A stretch of DNA of 64,000 bases from contig NZ_CP100604.1 of the NCBI RefSeq assembly GCF_031202265.1, forward strand, positions 4,756,501-4,820,500, written 5' to 3'. The stretch's first letter is position 1. Each line of letters begins with the position of its first letter. Shown here in pieces: positions 1 to 7,984 of this stretch. The position numbers and the translations under genes were made by a program. The DNA comes from Bradyrhizobium sp. Ash2021. Its GTDB lineage: Bacteria > Pseudomonadota > Alphaproteobacteria > Rhizobiales > Xanthobacteraceae. The notes beneath the pieces were generated by a model. The model was given only the letters and a program-made list of their open reading frames with translations, made no database searches and was not told where the DNA came from.

Positions 1-1
1 C

Positions 2-679
2 GCCGCCGAGAAGGAAGCCACGCTGTCGCGCATCGTCGCGACGACGGACAAGGCGAAGCTCGCGCCTTGCGACCTCGTGATCGAGGCCGCGACCGAGAAC
101 GGGGACCTGAAGGTCAAGATCCTGAAGGATATTTGCGCGACGCTGAACCCGCGGGGACTGATCGCCACCAACACCTCTTCGATCTCGATCACCAAACTCG
201 CCGCCGCGACCGACCGGGCCGACCGCTTCATCGGCATGCACTTCTTCAACCCGGTGCCCGTGATGGCGCTATTGGAACTGATCCGGGGCCTGCAAACCTC
301 CGACGACACCGTCGCCAAGGCCGAAGCGTTTGCAAAACGGATCGGCAAGGTTTCGATAACCGCCAAGAACAGCCCAGGCTTCGCGGTCAATCGCATCCTG
401 TGCCCGATGATCAACGAAGCCATCTTCGCGCTGCAGGAGGGGATCGCGACGGCGGAGGAAATCGACGCCGGTATGAAGCTCGGCTGCAATCATCCGATCG
501 GCCCGCTGGCGCTGGCCGACCTGATCGGCCTCGACACGATGCTGTCGGTGATGGAGGTGTTCTACAAGGGATTCAACGATCCCAAATATCGTCCGGCCCC
601 GCTCCTGAAGGAGATGGTCGATGCCGGCCACCTCGGCCGCAAGACCGGCAGGGGGTTTTACAGCTACGGCACGTCGTGA
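2..679 (+). CDS. 3-hydroxybutyryl/3-hydroxyacyl-CoA dehydrogenase, C-terminal part (5' end outside window)
   Basis: The frame is open from base 2 to TGA at 677-679, giving about 225 residues of a roughly 290-residue enzyme, so only the first part of the Rossmann domain is missing. Visible family blocks are [17 protein letters not shown], the catalytic-histidine block [23 protein letters not shown], and the C-terminal-domain block [19 protein letters not shown]. The family catalyses NAD-dependent oxidation of (S)-3-hydroxyacyl-CoA in beta-oxidation or butanoate/PHB metabolism in the cytoplasm. No start codon is in the window. A stand-alone hydroxybutyryl-CoA dehydrogenase is more likely than a FadB fusion because the protein ends directly after the C-terminal domain ([11 protein letters not shown]). 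Confidence 0.93.
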   Translation, partial: AAEKEATLSRIVATTDKAKLAPCDLVIEAATENGDLKVKILKDICATLNPRGLIATNTSSISITKLAAATDRADRFIGMHFFNPVPVMALLELIRGLQTSDDTVAKAEAFAKRIGKVSITAKNSPGFAVNRILCPMINEAIFALQEGIATAEEIDAGMKLGCNHPIGPLALADLIGLDTMLSVMEVFYKGFNDPKYRPAPLLKEMVDAGHLGRKTGRGFYSYGTS

Positions 680-776
680 TGACACACAGGGCGCGGACCT
701 TCGCCTTGCGGGCAAAGCGGAAGTTTTGACGTACCGACGGTAACCAATGCTTCGCACCCTCCTGCTGGGAAGGAGC

Positions 777-917
777 ATGCAGGCCCTGATCGACACCATC
801 AAAGCCGACACGTGGCCCTTTATCGCCGGCGGTATCGTGCTCGTGGTGATGATTCTGTCCGGGTTCTTCGGCAACGATGACGGCACCGAATTCCCCGACA
901 TTAGCGGCTGGGACTGA
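777..917 (+). CDS. 46-aa single-pass membrane mini-protein
   Basis: ATG at 777 follows AGGAG directly upstream; an in-frame ATG at 747 is less likely because it lacks such a site. The protein has a short amphipathic N-terminus (MQALIDTIKADTW), one hydrophobic segment around residues 14-32 (PFIAGGIVLVVMILSGFF) and an acidic tail ending DISGWD. No family is recognised. The shape suggests an inner-membrane peptide. The good ribosome site and the clean hydrophobic/charged split support it as real. Confidence 0.5.
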   Translation: MQALIDTIKADTWPFIAGGIVLVVMILSGFFGNDDGTEFPDISGWD

Positions 918-944
918 GAGGGGCGCGCAGCCCACGGGCCGAGC

Positions 945-1184
945 CTATTTGCCTGCCGCAGTTTCCAGGCAGTGGTTGATGTGCACGGCCCGGTCCCTCG
1001 GCAGCACCTTGGCCTCATCGGCCTTATGCTGGCATTCCACCATTTTGACCTGTTCGGCGCGCCGCTTTTCCGCGGCTTCGCGAAATTCGGGCGCGACGGA
1101 ATTTGGGTCTACCAGCTTTTGGGCAACGCCCGGCTCGGCAAACAGGATCGCCGCAGAAAAAATCAAATATCGAAACGAAGGCAT
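945..1184 (-). CDS. Small secreted hypothetical protein (79 aa)
   Basis: A longer frame reaches 1265, but the ATG at 1184 has GGAG upstream and starts a typical signal peptide (MPSFRYLIFSAAILFAEPGVAQ, probable cleavage after VAQ near residue 22). The mature part is about 57 residues, charged and probably helical (EFREAAEKRRAEQVKMVE), with two cysteines in CQHKADEAK and NHCLETAAGK that may pair. Periplasmic location is inferred. No family is assigned. Confidence 0.6.
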   Translation of the reverse strand: MPSFRYLIFSAAILFAEPGVAQKLVDPNSVAPEFREAAEKRRAEQVKMVECQHKADEAKVLPRDRAVHINHCLETAAGK

Positions 1185-1314
1185 GGCAAGCCGCTCCAGG
1201 GGCCGACCGGAAGGGGTCACCGGTTGGTAGCTCCGCCGGCGGGCGGCGCGTATGAAGGAGGTCACATTCCGCGGGAGACAGTGCTATCACCCGCCCATCC
1301 CAACGGAGGCTCCG

Positions 1315-1578
1315 ATGCGCATCCCGGCTTTGGGGATTTTGACGATTGTGTTGCTTTTGACGGCGGCGCCGGCCCGGGCCCAAAGGTATGATCCGGACTA
1401 TCCCGTCTGCCTGCAGACCTACGGCATCGGGGGAGACAGCATCGGATGCGGCTATACCTCGCTGGCGCAATGCGCGCAGTCGGCATCGGGGCGTTCCGCC
1501 CAGTGCATCGTCAATCCCTATTTTGCAGGCGCTCGCGCCCCCGCGGGAGCAAATTACCGGCGGCATCGCGCTTACTGA
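1315..1578 (+). CDS. DUF3551-type secreted protein (copy 1)
   Basis: The ATG at 1315 is preceded by CGGAGG and begins a signal peptide (MRIPALGILTIVLLLTAAPARAQ). The mature protein has the family pattern: RYDPDYPVCLQTYG, then CGYTSLAQC, SASGRSAQC and NPYFAG, with four conserved cysteines probably forming two disulfides. Function is unknown; the family is abundant in Bradyrhizobium and relatives. Two further copies are at 2204-2464 and 51596-51886. The 87-aa length is normal for the family. Confidence 0.85.
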   Translation: MRIPALGILTIVLLLTAAPARAQRYDPDYPVCLQTYGIGGDSIGCGYTSLAQCAQSASGRSAQCIVNPYFAGARAPAGANYRRHRAY

Positions 1579-1665
1579 ATGCATTGCGGCCGGTGGTCCG
1601 GCCTCATCTCCAGGTATCGATCAGTCTGCGCCGAAGCAGGTTCGGCAAACCCGGCAGGAATTGAC

Positions 1666-2097
1666 ATGCGGATAGAAGCGGTGGTCACCGAGGGCGGTGG
1701 CTGGGCGAGCGGCAGGACCAACCCGAACGGCGGTCCCGGGACCATCGAACTTCAGAAGCCGCTGATACGGAGCTATTTTCCCGAGATCATCCAGTGTCAC
1801 AACGGCACCATCAATTTGCAGCTGGATCGTCCGCTGCAGGTCAGGCTGCCTGATATCGTGACCCCGCCGCTCGATTGGAATCCCGCCGCCTTTCCCGATG
1901 GCGAGAGGTTCGGCATAACGGCGATCGAACTCGATCTGGCGGGAAAATCCCACAGGGCATGGCTCTATACGGCCGAACACTCGCCGCATCGCTTCAACAA
2001 CGTCGCGGAGGTGCTGACCGGGACGCTGGACGGAATTGCACTGGGGGTCAGGTGCGCCATCCATGTCAGGCGCGTGAGCCAGCTCCTCGTGATCTGA
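1666..2097 (+). CDS. Hypothetical protein with riboflavin-kinase-like (DUF120-like) sequence pattern
   Basis: Start chosen at ATG 1666 (MRIEAVVTEGGGWASG), giving 143 residues; the frame is open back to 1579 but without a good site. The order of motifs resembles the CTP-dependent riboflavin kinase/DUF120 fold known mainly from archaea: a glycine-rich first strand, CHNGTINLQLDRPLQV (compare the archaeal PGTLN block), a central FGITAIELDLAG strand, then RAWLYTAEHSPHRFNNVAEV and a C-terminal IALGVRCAIHV strand. This is recalled pattern similarity only, not an alignment. A stand-alone fold homologue without kinase activity is equally possible. Confidence 0.55.
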   Translation: MRIEAVVTEGGGWASGRTNPNGGPGTIELQKPLIRSYFPEIIQCHNGTINLQLDRPLQVRLPDIVTPPLDWNPAAFPDGERFGITAIELDLAGKSHRAWLYTAEHSPHRFNNVAEVLTGTLDGIALGVRCAIHVRRVSQLLVI

Positions 2098-2203
2098 CGG
2101 TCGGCGCAGGCCACCCGAAGCATCGCGCGGCGGCTCCAATGCCCGACCGCTCGTCGGCGGGATTGGATCGCGTGCGGACTACGGTGAGGCGTGAGGCTTG
2201 CCG

Positions 2204-2464
2204 TTACTTTCGGGACCGCTTTTTGCGTGGGCCAGGTTTCGCATAATATGGATTGACCACGCACTGGGCGGATCGGCCCGACGCCGACGCCGCACATTGC
2301 GCCATCGAAGTGTAGCGGCACTCGAAGTAGAAGTGCACCATGTCGTCGTAGATCTGCAGGCAAACCGGGTAGTTTGGATCGTAGGTCTGAGCCCGTGCAG
2401 GTGCGGCAAACAAGATCGTGCCGACCGCGAGTACTGTGCAAAGCAAACGTGCTGCGTTCTTCAT
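2204..2464 (-). CDS. DUF3551-type secreted protein (copy 2)
   Basis: ATG at 2464 gives a signal peptide (MKNAARLLCTVLAVGTILFA, ending APARAQ) and a mature region with TYDPNYPVCLQIYDD, CRYTSMAQC, SASGRSAQC and NPYYAK, the same four-cysteine layout as copy 1. The tail is basic (PGPRKKRSRK). It lies on the opposite strand about 600 bp from copy 1, so the two are probably separate transcription units. Function unknown. Confidence 0.85.
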   Translation of the reverse strand: MKNAARLLCTVLAVGTILFAAPARAQTYDPNYPVCLQIYDDMVHFYFECRYTSMAQCAASASGRSAQCVVNPYYAKPGPRKKRSRK

Positions 2465-2585
2465 CTCAGGCCCCGATTTGGTAGTCGGAAATTCTAGATT
2501 GCGTTGCGACCATGACACAGATCAGCAAATGCCTTTGTGCTGAAATTTGATCGACCCAGGGCGATGACTGGAGAGCCAGGGGATT

Positions 2586-2816
2586 TTAGCGCGCTTCAGG
2601 TGGCGGGCGCCATGGCCAAGGGGGAAGGGTGGCGACGTTCGACTCTCGCCCGTCTCGTTCTCCATTTGCCTTCATTTGCGTCGGCTCATCGTTGGGCTCA
2701 ACGTCCCTCTTTCGGTTGAATGCGAGCCCGATAAATCCAATCGCCAACAGGACGGTGCCGGCTATGATCAGCCAATGTGGATATTCCATTTGAAGTGGAT
2801 AATCCATTTGAAGCAT
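2586..2816 (-). CDS. Single-pass membrane protein, MEYPHW family (copy 1)
   Basis: The start is set at MLQMDYPLQMEYPHW (2816); an internal ATG at 2789 (MEYPHW) is the alternative. One hydrophobic helix follows (WLIIAGTVLLAIGFIGLAF), then a charged, proline-rich cytoplasmic or periplasmic tail (NRKRDVEPNDEPTQM ... PPWPWRPPPEAR). It is clearly related to the protein at 57217-57450, which shares EYPHWL, AGTVL, GFIG.AF and VEP..EPT. Function unknown. Confidence 0.7.
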   Translation of the reverse strand: MLQMDYPLQMEYPHWLIIAGTVLLAIGFIGLAFNRKRDVEPNDEPTQMKANGERDGRESNVATLPPWPWRPPPEAR

Positions 2817-3106
2817 TCCCAGCTCTCTCGCAGGTTCTGGCTCCTTGAGTATCTCCGCACTACATTCCGCGCGGCGCCTGCCGCGCGAGGGCGCTGTCAT
2901 TAACGCCAACCCTACGGCGGTGCGCAGGCGAGCACGACGGCTCAAATGGGGCACCTCGAAAGAGCGAGCGACCAGGAGCCTATCTGCGTGCTACCAAGCG
3001 GATGTGCCGAACCTGTTTTTCGGCATCGACGCATCTCCGCGGCCCCAGCCTTCGGCCCCCCTGCTGGGGCCGGCTCTTTGAAGCCGCGCTCTCCCGACCA
3101 AGACAC

Positions 3107-3205
3107 CTACCGGCCGCCCGACAGAGCCGAAATCGCCACCACCGCGACAATCAGAAGCTTCGCAAAGATTGCGCGCCGGCCGAGCGGTTCATTCCAGAAC
3201 CTCAT
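3107..3205 (-). CDS. 32-aa membrane micro-protein (LSGGR tail)
   Basis: ATG at 3205 opens a 32-codon frame: a basic N-terminus (MRFWNEPLGRRAIFAK), one hydrophobic helix (LLIVAVVAISAL) and a SGGR tail. A related peptide is encoded at 52343-52432 (same AVVAI.AL.GGR ending), and this independent occurrence is the main support for it being real. Function unknown; probably inserted in the inner membrane. Confidence 0.4.
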   Translation of the reverse strand: MRFWNEPLGRRAIFAKLLIVAVVAISALSGGR

Positions 3206-3540
3206 ATTCGAACCCTACGCCTTCCGGATCGTTTTGCTGCAGCGAGGTTTCCGCGAGGTAAATCCAGACCGCATTGCTGATCTCGCTTCAGCTTCCGGCG
3301 CTCCCAACGGGGATCCCTCAAACTCGCGCTGCCAGCCTTTGCCCGCCATCAGTGACGCCGGCCACGCTTGTCGAAGGCTGTCAGCGACCTACTCGGTCAA
3401 TTTAAACGGCCCCAACCGAGGGCCGCCAACCCGATCGATACGGGTTTTCCTCCAGCAGTCGGGGGGGCACCTTTCGGCTGGAAGCGTCGTATAAGACGTT
3501 CTGCCGAGCCGATTGTTCCCTGAGATCTTGAGGCGACCGC
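3206..3540. other. Intergenic stretch, nothing recognised
   Basis: I see no convincing reading frame, RNA or repeat here. The open frames that cross it have shadow-like composition. Confidence 0.5.
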
Positions 3541-3652
3541 TCATCGCGAACTCCAGCCCTTGCTGAACGGCACCGCGTGGACGGGATACCCGGACGAGGG
3601 CCTTTCCACCGCAAACAGCGGCCTGACATCGGCGCCGCCGTGGCCGCAAGCG
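3541..3652 (-). pseudogene. C-terminal fragment of the repeated zinc-ribbon family
   Basis: Minus-strand reading gives ACGHGGADVRPLF followed by ERPSSGYPVHA and a TGA at 3541-3543. This matches the C-terminal part of the protein at 53419-53694 (ACGYRGADVRPLF ... KPSSGYPAHG). The N-terminal half (KITLGxMRESGPTRLL) is absent upstream, so this is a decayed copy. It is the only member outside the island. Confidence 0.55.
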
Positions 3653-3750
3653 GGCGAGCGGGCACGCAACATTAAACCGCGGTGCCAGCCGATCGGCAAA
3701 TTATTAATCCCTTGGGGTTCGGAACGAACGCGAACCGCTGCCGGTCGAGC

Positions 3751-4146
3751 CTATGACCGCCGGGGCCGAATGCCGAGGCGGTTGGCGCATATGCTGCCGT
3801 ACATTCCCACCGCGCCGGCGAAGCCGCCACCCGCATTCGAATCCTCGGTGTTGAGCTGGCTCACGACCCCGGTTTTCGAGGCGATCACGCTCACTTTGCA
3901 AAAGCGGGTGCTCGCGATTGCGCTGCCGTCTCCGCCGACGGCGTTGGTCTGGTTCCCGAGCTGCCAAATATACGATGTGTCGCCGCTATTCATCTTGAAG
4001 GTGGATGCCGGCGGCCCGAAGTCGACGACGAGCACGTCGACATTTTGCCCGATGTAATGCTCACCCAAGCGAGCCACGACCTCTTCGCGCGAAGCCGCGC
4101 AGCCGCCAAGAATGGCGCAAAGCACCACAATTCCCAGGACACGCAT
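3751..4146 (-). CDS. Small outer-membrane-type lipoprotein
   Basis: ATG at 4146 starts a lipoprotein signal: MRVLGIVVLCAILGGC with lipobox LGGC and C16 as the acylated residue. The 131-aa protein continues with a globular part containing GQNVDVLVVDFGPPASTF, DTSYIWQLGNQT and ASTRFCKVSV, resembling small BamE/SmpA-like or DUF-type lipoproteins only in layout. An upstream extension of the frame to 4287 has no signal character and is rejected. Role unknown. Confidence 0.75.
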   Translation of the reverse strand: MRVLGIVVLCAILGGCAASREEVVARLGEHYIGQNVDVLVVDFGPPASTFKMNSGDTSYIWQLGNQTNAVGGDGSAIASTRFCKVSVIASKTGVVSQLNTEDSNAGGGFAGAVGMYGSICANRLGIRPRRS

Positions 4147-4231
4147 GAAATACCCCCCGACCCAGATCCATCCAACCGCAACTCTTGGTGGAGAGCAAGT
4201 CTGGACGCGCGAAAAGCCGCCCGCGAAGCCC

Positions 4232-4564
4232 TCAATGCCGAATGAGGTTGCTTGCAAAGCCGATCGGCACGCCGATGGCGACGCCAATGAATCCGTACAG
4301 GGCAGTAAAGAATATGGCAGACATCACGCCGGTGTTGGTAGCGAAGCCGTAGCAGGCGCCGAGCAGTCCCAGCGCGAGAGACGTTACCGCCAAATTTCGA
4401 TCATTGAGACGTTCGATGCCGATCTTGCGCGGCGCGCGGTGTCCTATGCGCACGGGACCGGCTGGCTCCCGCGAGCCGCACACCGGGCAGGCCCGCGCAC
4501 TTAGTGAGACAGGCTTGCCGCAATCGTGGCAGGTGACCGTTCGCATGTTGCTGATTTCAGACAT
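4232..4564 (-). CDS. Zinc-ribbon membrane protein
   Basis: Start set at ATG 4564 (MSEISNMRTVTC); ATG 4546 (MRTVTC) is the alternative. The N-terminus has a zinc ribbon, TCHDCGKPVS ... ACPVCGSRE (two CxxC pairs). After a basic linker there are two predicted helices (LAVTSLALGLLGACYGFAT and AIFFTALYGFIGVAIGVPIGF). This layout is common in bacterial proteins of unknown function. It sits next to another small membrane protein on the same strand. Confidence 0.65.
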   Translation of the reverse strand: MSEISNMRTVTCHDCGKPVSLSARACPVCGSREPAGPVRIGHRAPRKIGIERLNDRNLAVTSLALGLLGACYGFATNTGVMSAIFFTALYGFIGVAIGVPIGFASNLIRH

Positions 4565-4638
4565 CGAAGAGGTATGATCCCGCAAGCGGGAGAGGGCAAG
4601 AGATGCTTGCGCGAAACCACCCCGAAAGGGGTGGATTT

Positions 4639-4830
4639 TTAAGTGTCACCAAAAGCGCTCCAGACGCCGATCGCTATGGGGATGAGACCGACGCAAATCC
4701 ATAAAGCGGGCGCGCTGGAGCTTAGGCCGGCAATAAGGATCGAAACACCGAAGCCGACGATTAAGGCTGAGATCGCATAGGCGGCCGCTTTGTCCATGCT
4801 CGATCCAGCGAAACTGGGATCGATTGCCAC
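4639..4830 (-). CDS. Small two-helix membrane protein
   Basis: 63 aa from ATG 4830; an internal ATG at 4797 (MDKAAAYAIS) is possible. Two hydrophobic stretches, AYAISALIVGFGVSILIAGL and LWICVGLIPIAIGVWSAF, fill most of the protein. It lies 75 bp upstream of the zinc-ribbon membrane gene on the same strand and is the last gene before the island boundary at 5013. Function unknown. Confidence 0.55.
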   Translation of the reverse strand: MAIDPSFAGSSMDKAAAYAISALIVGFGVSILIAGLSSSAPALWICVGLIPIAIGVWSAFGDT

Positions 4831-5012
4831 TGCTACTACCTGCTACTGGCCAAAACGTTCCAATCGCTTCAGCGGTCCAGGACCGTTACGTTTGTTGAAG
4901 TTTGACTGCCCGGATTAAGTTTAGCGGAAAGATTGTTGTATTTTCTCTCGTCCGTTTCCATCGCAAGCCGCAACCCCTCGCAATTCTGAGGCGAGGCCGC
5001 ATTAGGATAAGC

Positions 5013-5059
5013 TTGGTGAGCGCGGAGGGACTCGAACCCTCGACCCCATGATTAAAAGT
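5013..5059 (-). repeat. attL: Distal att site: 47-bp duplicate of tRNA-Lys 3' end
   Basis: This copy equals the tRNA-Lys 3' part from the anticodon loop to CCA. The sequence diverges right after it (AGTTATG here, AGTCACG in the intact gene), so the tRNA 5' half is missing and it cannot encode a functional tRNA. It lies about 160 bp from the integrase start. Confidence 0.85.
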
Positions 5060-5164
5060 TATGTTTCGGCCATTTTCGTAGTGTGCTCTGATTGTTGCGA
5101 AAATGGCAAAAACCATTGAACCGCAGACACTTCTTCCGTAAGCTCATGTTACCCCAAATATCCC

Positions 5165-5210
5165 CGTGTAGCACCGAATTTGCTACACGGTGCTACACGG
5201 GCGCTACACG
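5165..5210. repeat. Cluster of GCTACACG octamers, probable integrase arm sites (left end)
   Basis: GCTACACG occurs at 5182-5189, 5192-5199 and 5203-5210 and inverted (CGTGTAGC) at 5165-5172. The same octamer is found twice near the other end of the island (63283-63301). Location between att and int at one end and just inside att at the other fits arm-type binding sites. They may also lie in the int promoter. Confidence 0.55.
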
Positions 5211-5218
5211 CAGACCCC

Positions 5219-6568
5219 ATGACAACGGCGGCAGACCCCATGATGAAAGCAGCAACGACCGGCAAGAAGCCGGTCAAGATCAGCCAGCGGACGGTCGCGG
5301 CCCTGACGCCCGGCCAGACGATCTACGACACCGAGATCAGGGGCTTTCGGGCGGCATGTTTGCCCAGCGGGCGCGTCACCTTCGGCTACCAGTACACGGC
5401 GGCGGGCAGGAACGGGCGGCGGCCATACATGGCGCTCGGGCTGTTGGGCGAGGTAACCGCCGAAGAGGCGCGCGTCGCCGCCAAGCGACATGCCGGTAAG
5501 GTCGCCGATGGCCGCGATCCAGCGGCAGAGCGCGACGTCAAGGCGGCCAAGACGCAGAACACCGTCAATTTTGTCCTTGACGAATGGCTCGAAAAATATG
5601 CGCGCGATCCCTCTGATCCGCTCCGCAGCGCCGACGCGATAGCGGATATTTTTGATAGGCATGTTCGCCCCGTCATCGGCGACGTGGCGATATACGATCT
5701 GCGGCGCGACGAACAGATTAAGGTGATGTTCGAAAAGGTCAGGGCAAACGGCGGCACCAAAGGCGGTGGCCCGATGGCCAACCGAGTCCATGCCCATCTG
5801 CATACAGCGTTCGAGTGGTGGCGCGACCGGGATACGAAATTCATCACGCAACCCCTGCCGGGCAAGAAGCCCGCCGGGGAAAAGAAACGCGATCGGTATT
5901 TGCCGTTTGACGAAATCCTGGACCTGTGGCGGGCGAGCGACGAGCTGGAGGAGCCATCCCGTCAATATTGGAAAGCGGTTTTGTTCTGCGGCGGCCGCCG
6001 CAGCGAAGTTGCCCGGATGCACACCGACGAGATGGATCGGGCACGAGCCAATTGGACGGTTCCAGCAGATCGGTACAAGACCGATCTCGACCACCTCATT
6101 CCCCTGACTCCATCCTTCAAGCAATTGCTGCCGCCGATCCCCAAGAATGGTTTCGTGTTTTCGACAACCGGTGGCGAGAAGCCGATTTCGGGCTTCAGCA
6201 AAATGAAAAAGACAATCGACAAAAAGATCGCCGAAATCCGCAAGGCCGAAGGCCGGTCGCCAATGCGGCCATGGCAAATCCGCGATCTGCGCCGATCGTG
6301 CCGCACGCTCATGATTGCGATCGGCATCCCCGAGACCCATGCCAAGGCGGTCAATGGTCACGTCATCGCCGGTATCGATGGCGTCTATAACGTATGGACC
6401 TACCGCGACGAGAAGGCCGCCGCGATCGAGAAGTTTCTGGCGCACATCATGGGGCTTCTGGATGGCGGCCCTTCGCCGGATGAAGGCGAGCCAGCCAACG
6501 TGGTTTCGTTTCCGAAAAAATCAGCGCCTGCGACGGCCCGGCGACGGCGCGCCAGTATCAACGGTTGA
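5219..6568 (+). CDS. P4-type tyrosine recombinase (island integrase)
   Basis: Start set at ATG 5219 (MTTAADPMMKAATTGKK); a TTG at 5180 and ATGs at 5240/5243 are alternatives and none has a strong ribosome site. The N-terminal domain is the DUF4102-like arm-binding fold (DTEIRGFRAACLPSGRVTFGYQY, then MALGLLGEVTAEEARVAAKR). A SAM-like core-binding domain follows, then the catalytic domain with GGRRSEVARM (first Arg), DLRRS (second Arg), NGHVIAGIDGVYN and the presumed nucleophile Tyr in VWTYRDEK. The usual His in the box-II HDLRR motif is Arg here (IRDLRR). It lies directly beside the duplicated tRNA end, which fits its job of inserting and excising the island. The 3' end overlaps the convergent AlpA-like gene by 48 bp. 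Confidence 0.92.
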   Translation: MTTAADPMMKAATTGKKPVKISQRTVAALTPGQTIYDTEIRGFRAACLPSGRVTFGYQYTAAGRNGRRPYMALGLLGEVTAEEARVAAKRHAGKVADGRDPAAERDVKAAKTQNTVNFVLDEWLEKYARDPSDPLRSADAIADIFDRHVRPVIGDVAIYDLRRDEQIKVMFEKVRANGGTKGGGPMANRVHAHLHTAFEWWRDRDTKFITQPLPGKKPAGEKKRDRYLPFDEILDLWRASDELEEPSRQYWKAVLFCGGRRSEVARMHTDEMDRARANWTVPADRYKTDLDHLIPLTPSFKQLLPPIPKNGFVFSTTGGEKPISGFSKMKKTIDKKIAEIRKAEGRSPMRPWQIRDLRRSCRTLMIAIGIPETHAKAVNGHVIAGIDGVYNVWTYRDEKAAAIEKFLAHIMGLLDGGPSPDEGEPANVVSFPKKSAPATARRRRASING

Positions 6569-6736
6569 GGCGCGCTTCTGCGCTTCCAGCCATCGATCGA
6601 GATCGAGCGTGTCATAGAGTACGCGCTTGCCGAGCTTGATGAACCTGGGGCCGCCGCCGGTTACCCGCAACTTGTCGAGCGTGCTCTTCGCGCACGGGAT
6701 GTAGGTGGCGGCTTTCTTCGTATCCAGTCTCGTCAT
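6521..6736 (-). CDS. AlpA/MerR-like helix-turn-helix protein, candidate excisionase
   Basis: 71 aa with the HTH_17 pattern of AlpA/excisionase proteins: DTKKAATYIPCAKSTLDKLR (helix-turn-helix), GGGPRFIKLGKRVLYD (wing) and LDRWLEAQ. Such proteins bind attachment or promoter DNA and often act as recombination directionality factors or activators of integrase genes. It is convergent to and overlaps the 3' end of the integrase by 48 bp, so the two transcripts are partly antisense. ATG at 6736. Confidence 0.75.
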   Translation of the reverse strand: MTRLDTKKAATYIPCAKSTLDKLRVTGGGPRFIKLGKRVLYDTLDLDRWLEAQKRASTVDTGAPSPGRRRR

Positions 6737-6963
6737 GTCGCACCGACCTTCGTTTGGTGACCGTTGCTACTATGGCGATGCCTGGTGGTTTTGGCGAGGT
6801 GCGGAGAGTGTCAACGGTGTTGAGATCGGTGTTGAAGAACGAATCTTTTTTCGCGCACGTCGGCATATCACCAACTGCGGCAACGACTCCGCCGAGCGCA
6901 ACGTCGCGTGTTTCGTCTCATTGCGTCCATTGTTGTCCCAAACCGTTTCTACCTCGCCCATCG

Positions 6964-7188
6964 CTGCGTTCGAGGCCGCGCACCGCGCGCAGCCTCATGA
7001 GTCGCGCCAAGGTGCTGCCCGACAATGCCGAGCGCGCGCTCGGCCATGTCATCGGCGGGGTCCGCGAAACCTATGATCGCTACGAATACCTCGTCGAAAA
7101 GCGCGATGCGTTCGAGGCGCTGGCCGTGATGGTCGCGAGCATTCTCAATCCGACGGAGTCGAACGTCAAAACGATGCGGAGCGCGTGA
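6964..7188 (+). pseudogene. C-terminal remnant of a second tyrosine integrase
   Basis: The reading frame contains TARSLMSRAKVLPDNAERAL, then GHVIGGVRETYDRYEYLVEK and RDAFEALAVMV, the C-terminal catalytic block of P4-type integrases, including the nucleophile Tyr in RYEY. The region upstream reads as unrelated low-quality sequence, and the HDLRRTARS box is reduced to RSRPRTARS. It differs from the intact integrase at 5219-6568, so it marks an older insertion at the same end. Confidence 0.7.
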
Positions 7189-7630
7189 TGCCGATGCTGT
7201 TGTCGCTGCCACAGGTGTTATTGCTGTAGTCGCCTGGCGGCCGATCCCATGCAGCATCTTTTTTTCGTGCACGTTCAACATCACCAGCACCGACATCGTC
7301 GGCGATAACAATATCGGCGGTGTCGTCGTCGCCGATATCCATCGTCGGCGCGTGGTGTTGTCGTCCGCAATTGTCCAAAACTGTTTTACGTTCGCGCCGA
7401 TGAGATCGAGAAGCGTAAGAAACTCTTACGGTGCAGGGATAACTTGAATCTTTGCGCTTTCAATCTCATTGACAAAGGGGTCTTTATCGATAGGTTGTTC
7501 CTCGTCACCGACGTGGTGATTGGCACTAGCGCGATCCCTGTGGTCTCCAGACTTCAGGTCAGCGCGCTAGCTCGCGATGAGCGGATCGATCTCGCCCGGA
7601 CTGGGGGCGGCTCAAGACGATCCTGCATAG
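7189..7630. other. Intergenic stretch, nothing recognised
   Basis: No supportable gene. Positions 7280-7345 are rich in GTCG/CGGCG repeats of low complexity. Confidence 0.5.
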
Positions 7631-7984
7631 ATGGCCAAGGGCGGTCCTCATTGGAGCTGTGCAGTGCCGGGTAAGCCAATCAAACCTACCGAATTGCTGT
7701 TTCATCCGACGCGGCTCGGGATCATCGCGCATCAGATGCGCTCCGGCGACGCCTCGTTCACCGAGGTCTATAAAGCGCTCGGCATCAAGTGGCGCGGCGC
7801 ATTGGAGTTCCACTCCAACATGCTCGCCAGGGCCGGCTTCATCAAGCTGGCGAAGTCCGGCGTCGGCAATCGGCGCAAGACAATGTTCGTCATCACCGAC
7901 CGAGGGCGTCAGGCCTTCGCCCAGCACCGTGCCGGAATAATCGCAATCACGAACATTCAAATGGAAACGGAGGCCGCCGCATAA
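7631..7984 (+). CDS. Winged-helix transcriptional regulator (MarR/ArsR-like)
   Basis: 117 aa from ATG 7631; a GTG at 7664 (VPGKPIKPTE) is an alternative. The core reads LLFHPTRLGIIAHQM, then ASFTEVYKALGIKWRGALEFHSNMLARAGFIKLAK and RKTMFVITDRGRQAFAQH, a helix-turn-helix plus wing typical of single-domain MarR/ArsR-like regulators (HTH_34 type). No effector cysteines are obvious. Its target is unknown; the neighbouring MFS gene is on the same strand 595 bp away. Confidence 0.75.
   Translation: MAKGGPHWSCAVPGKPIKPTELLFHPTRLGIIAHQMRSGDASFTEVYKALGIKWRGALEFHSNMLARAGFIKLAKSGVGNRRKTMFVITDRGRQAFAQHRAGIIAITNIQMETEAAA

Noticed and set aside
5013..5059. A second tRNA-Lys gene
   Set aside because: Only the 3' 46 nt of the tRNA are present; the D-arm and 5' acceptor strand are missing. 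It is the att duplicate.
5204..6445. 413-codon minus-strand frame
   Set aside because: Antisense shadow of the integrase gene.
7280..7345. Possible regulatory repeat rich in GTCG
   Set aside because: Low-complexity GC-rich run without clear unit or palindrome.
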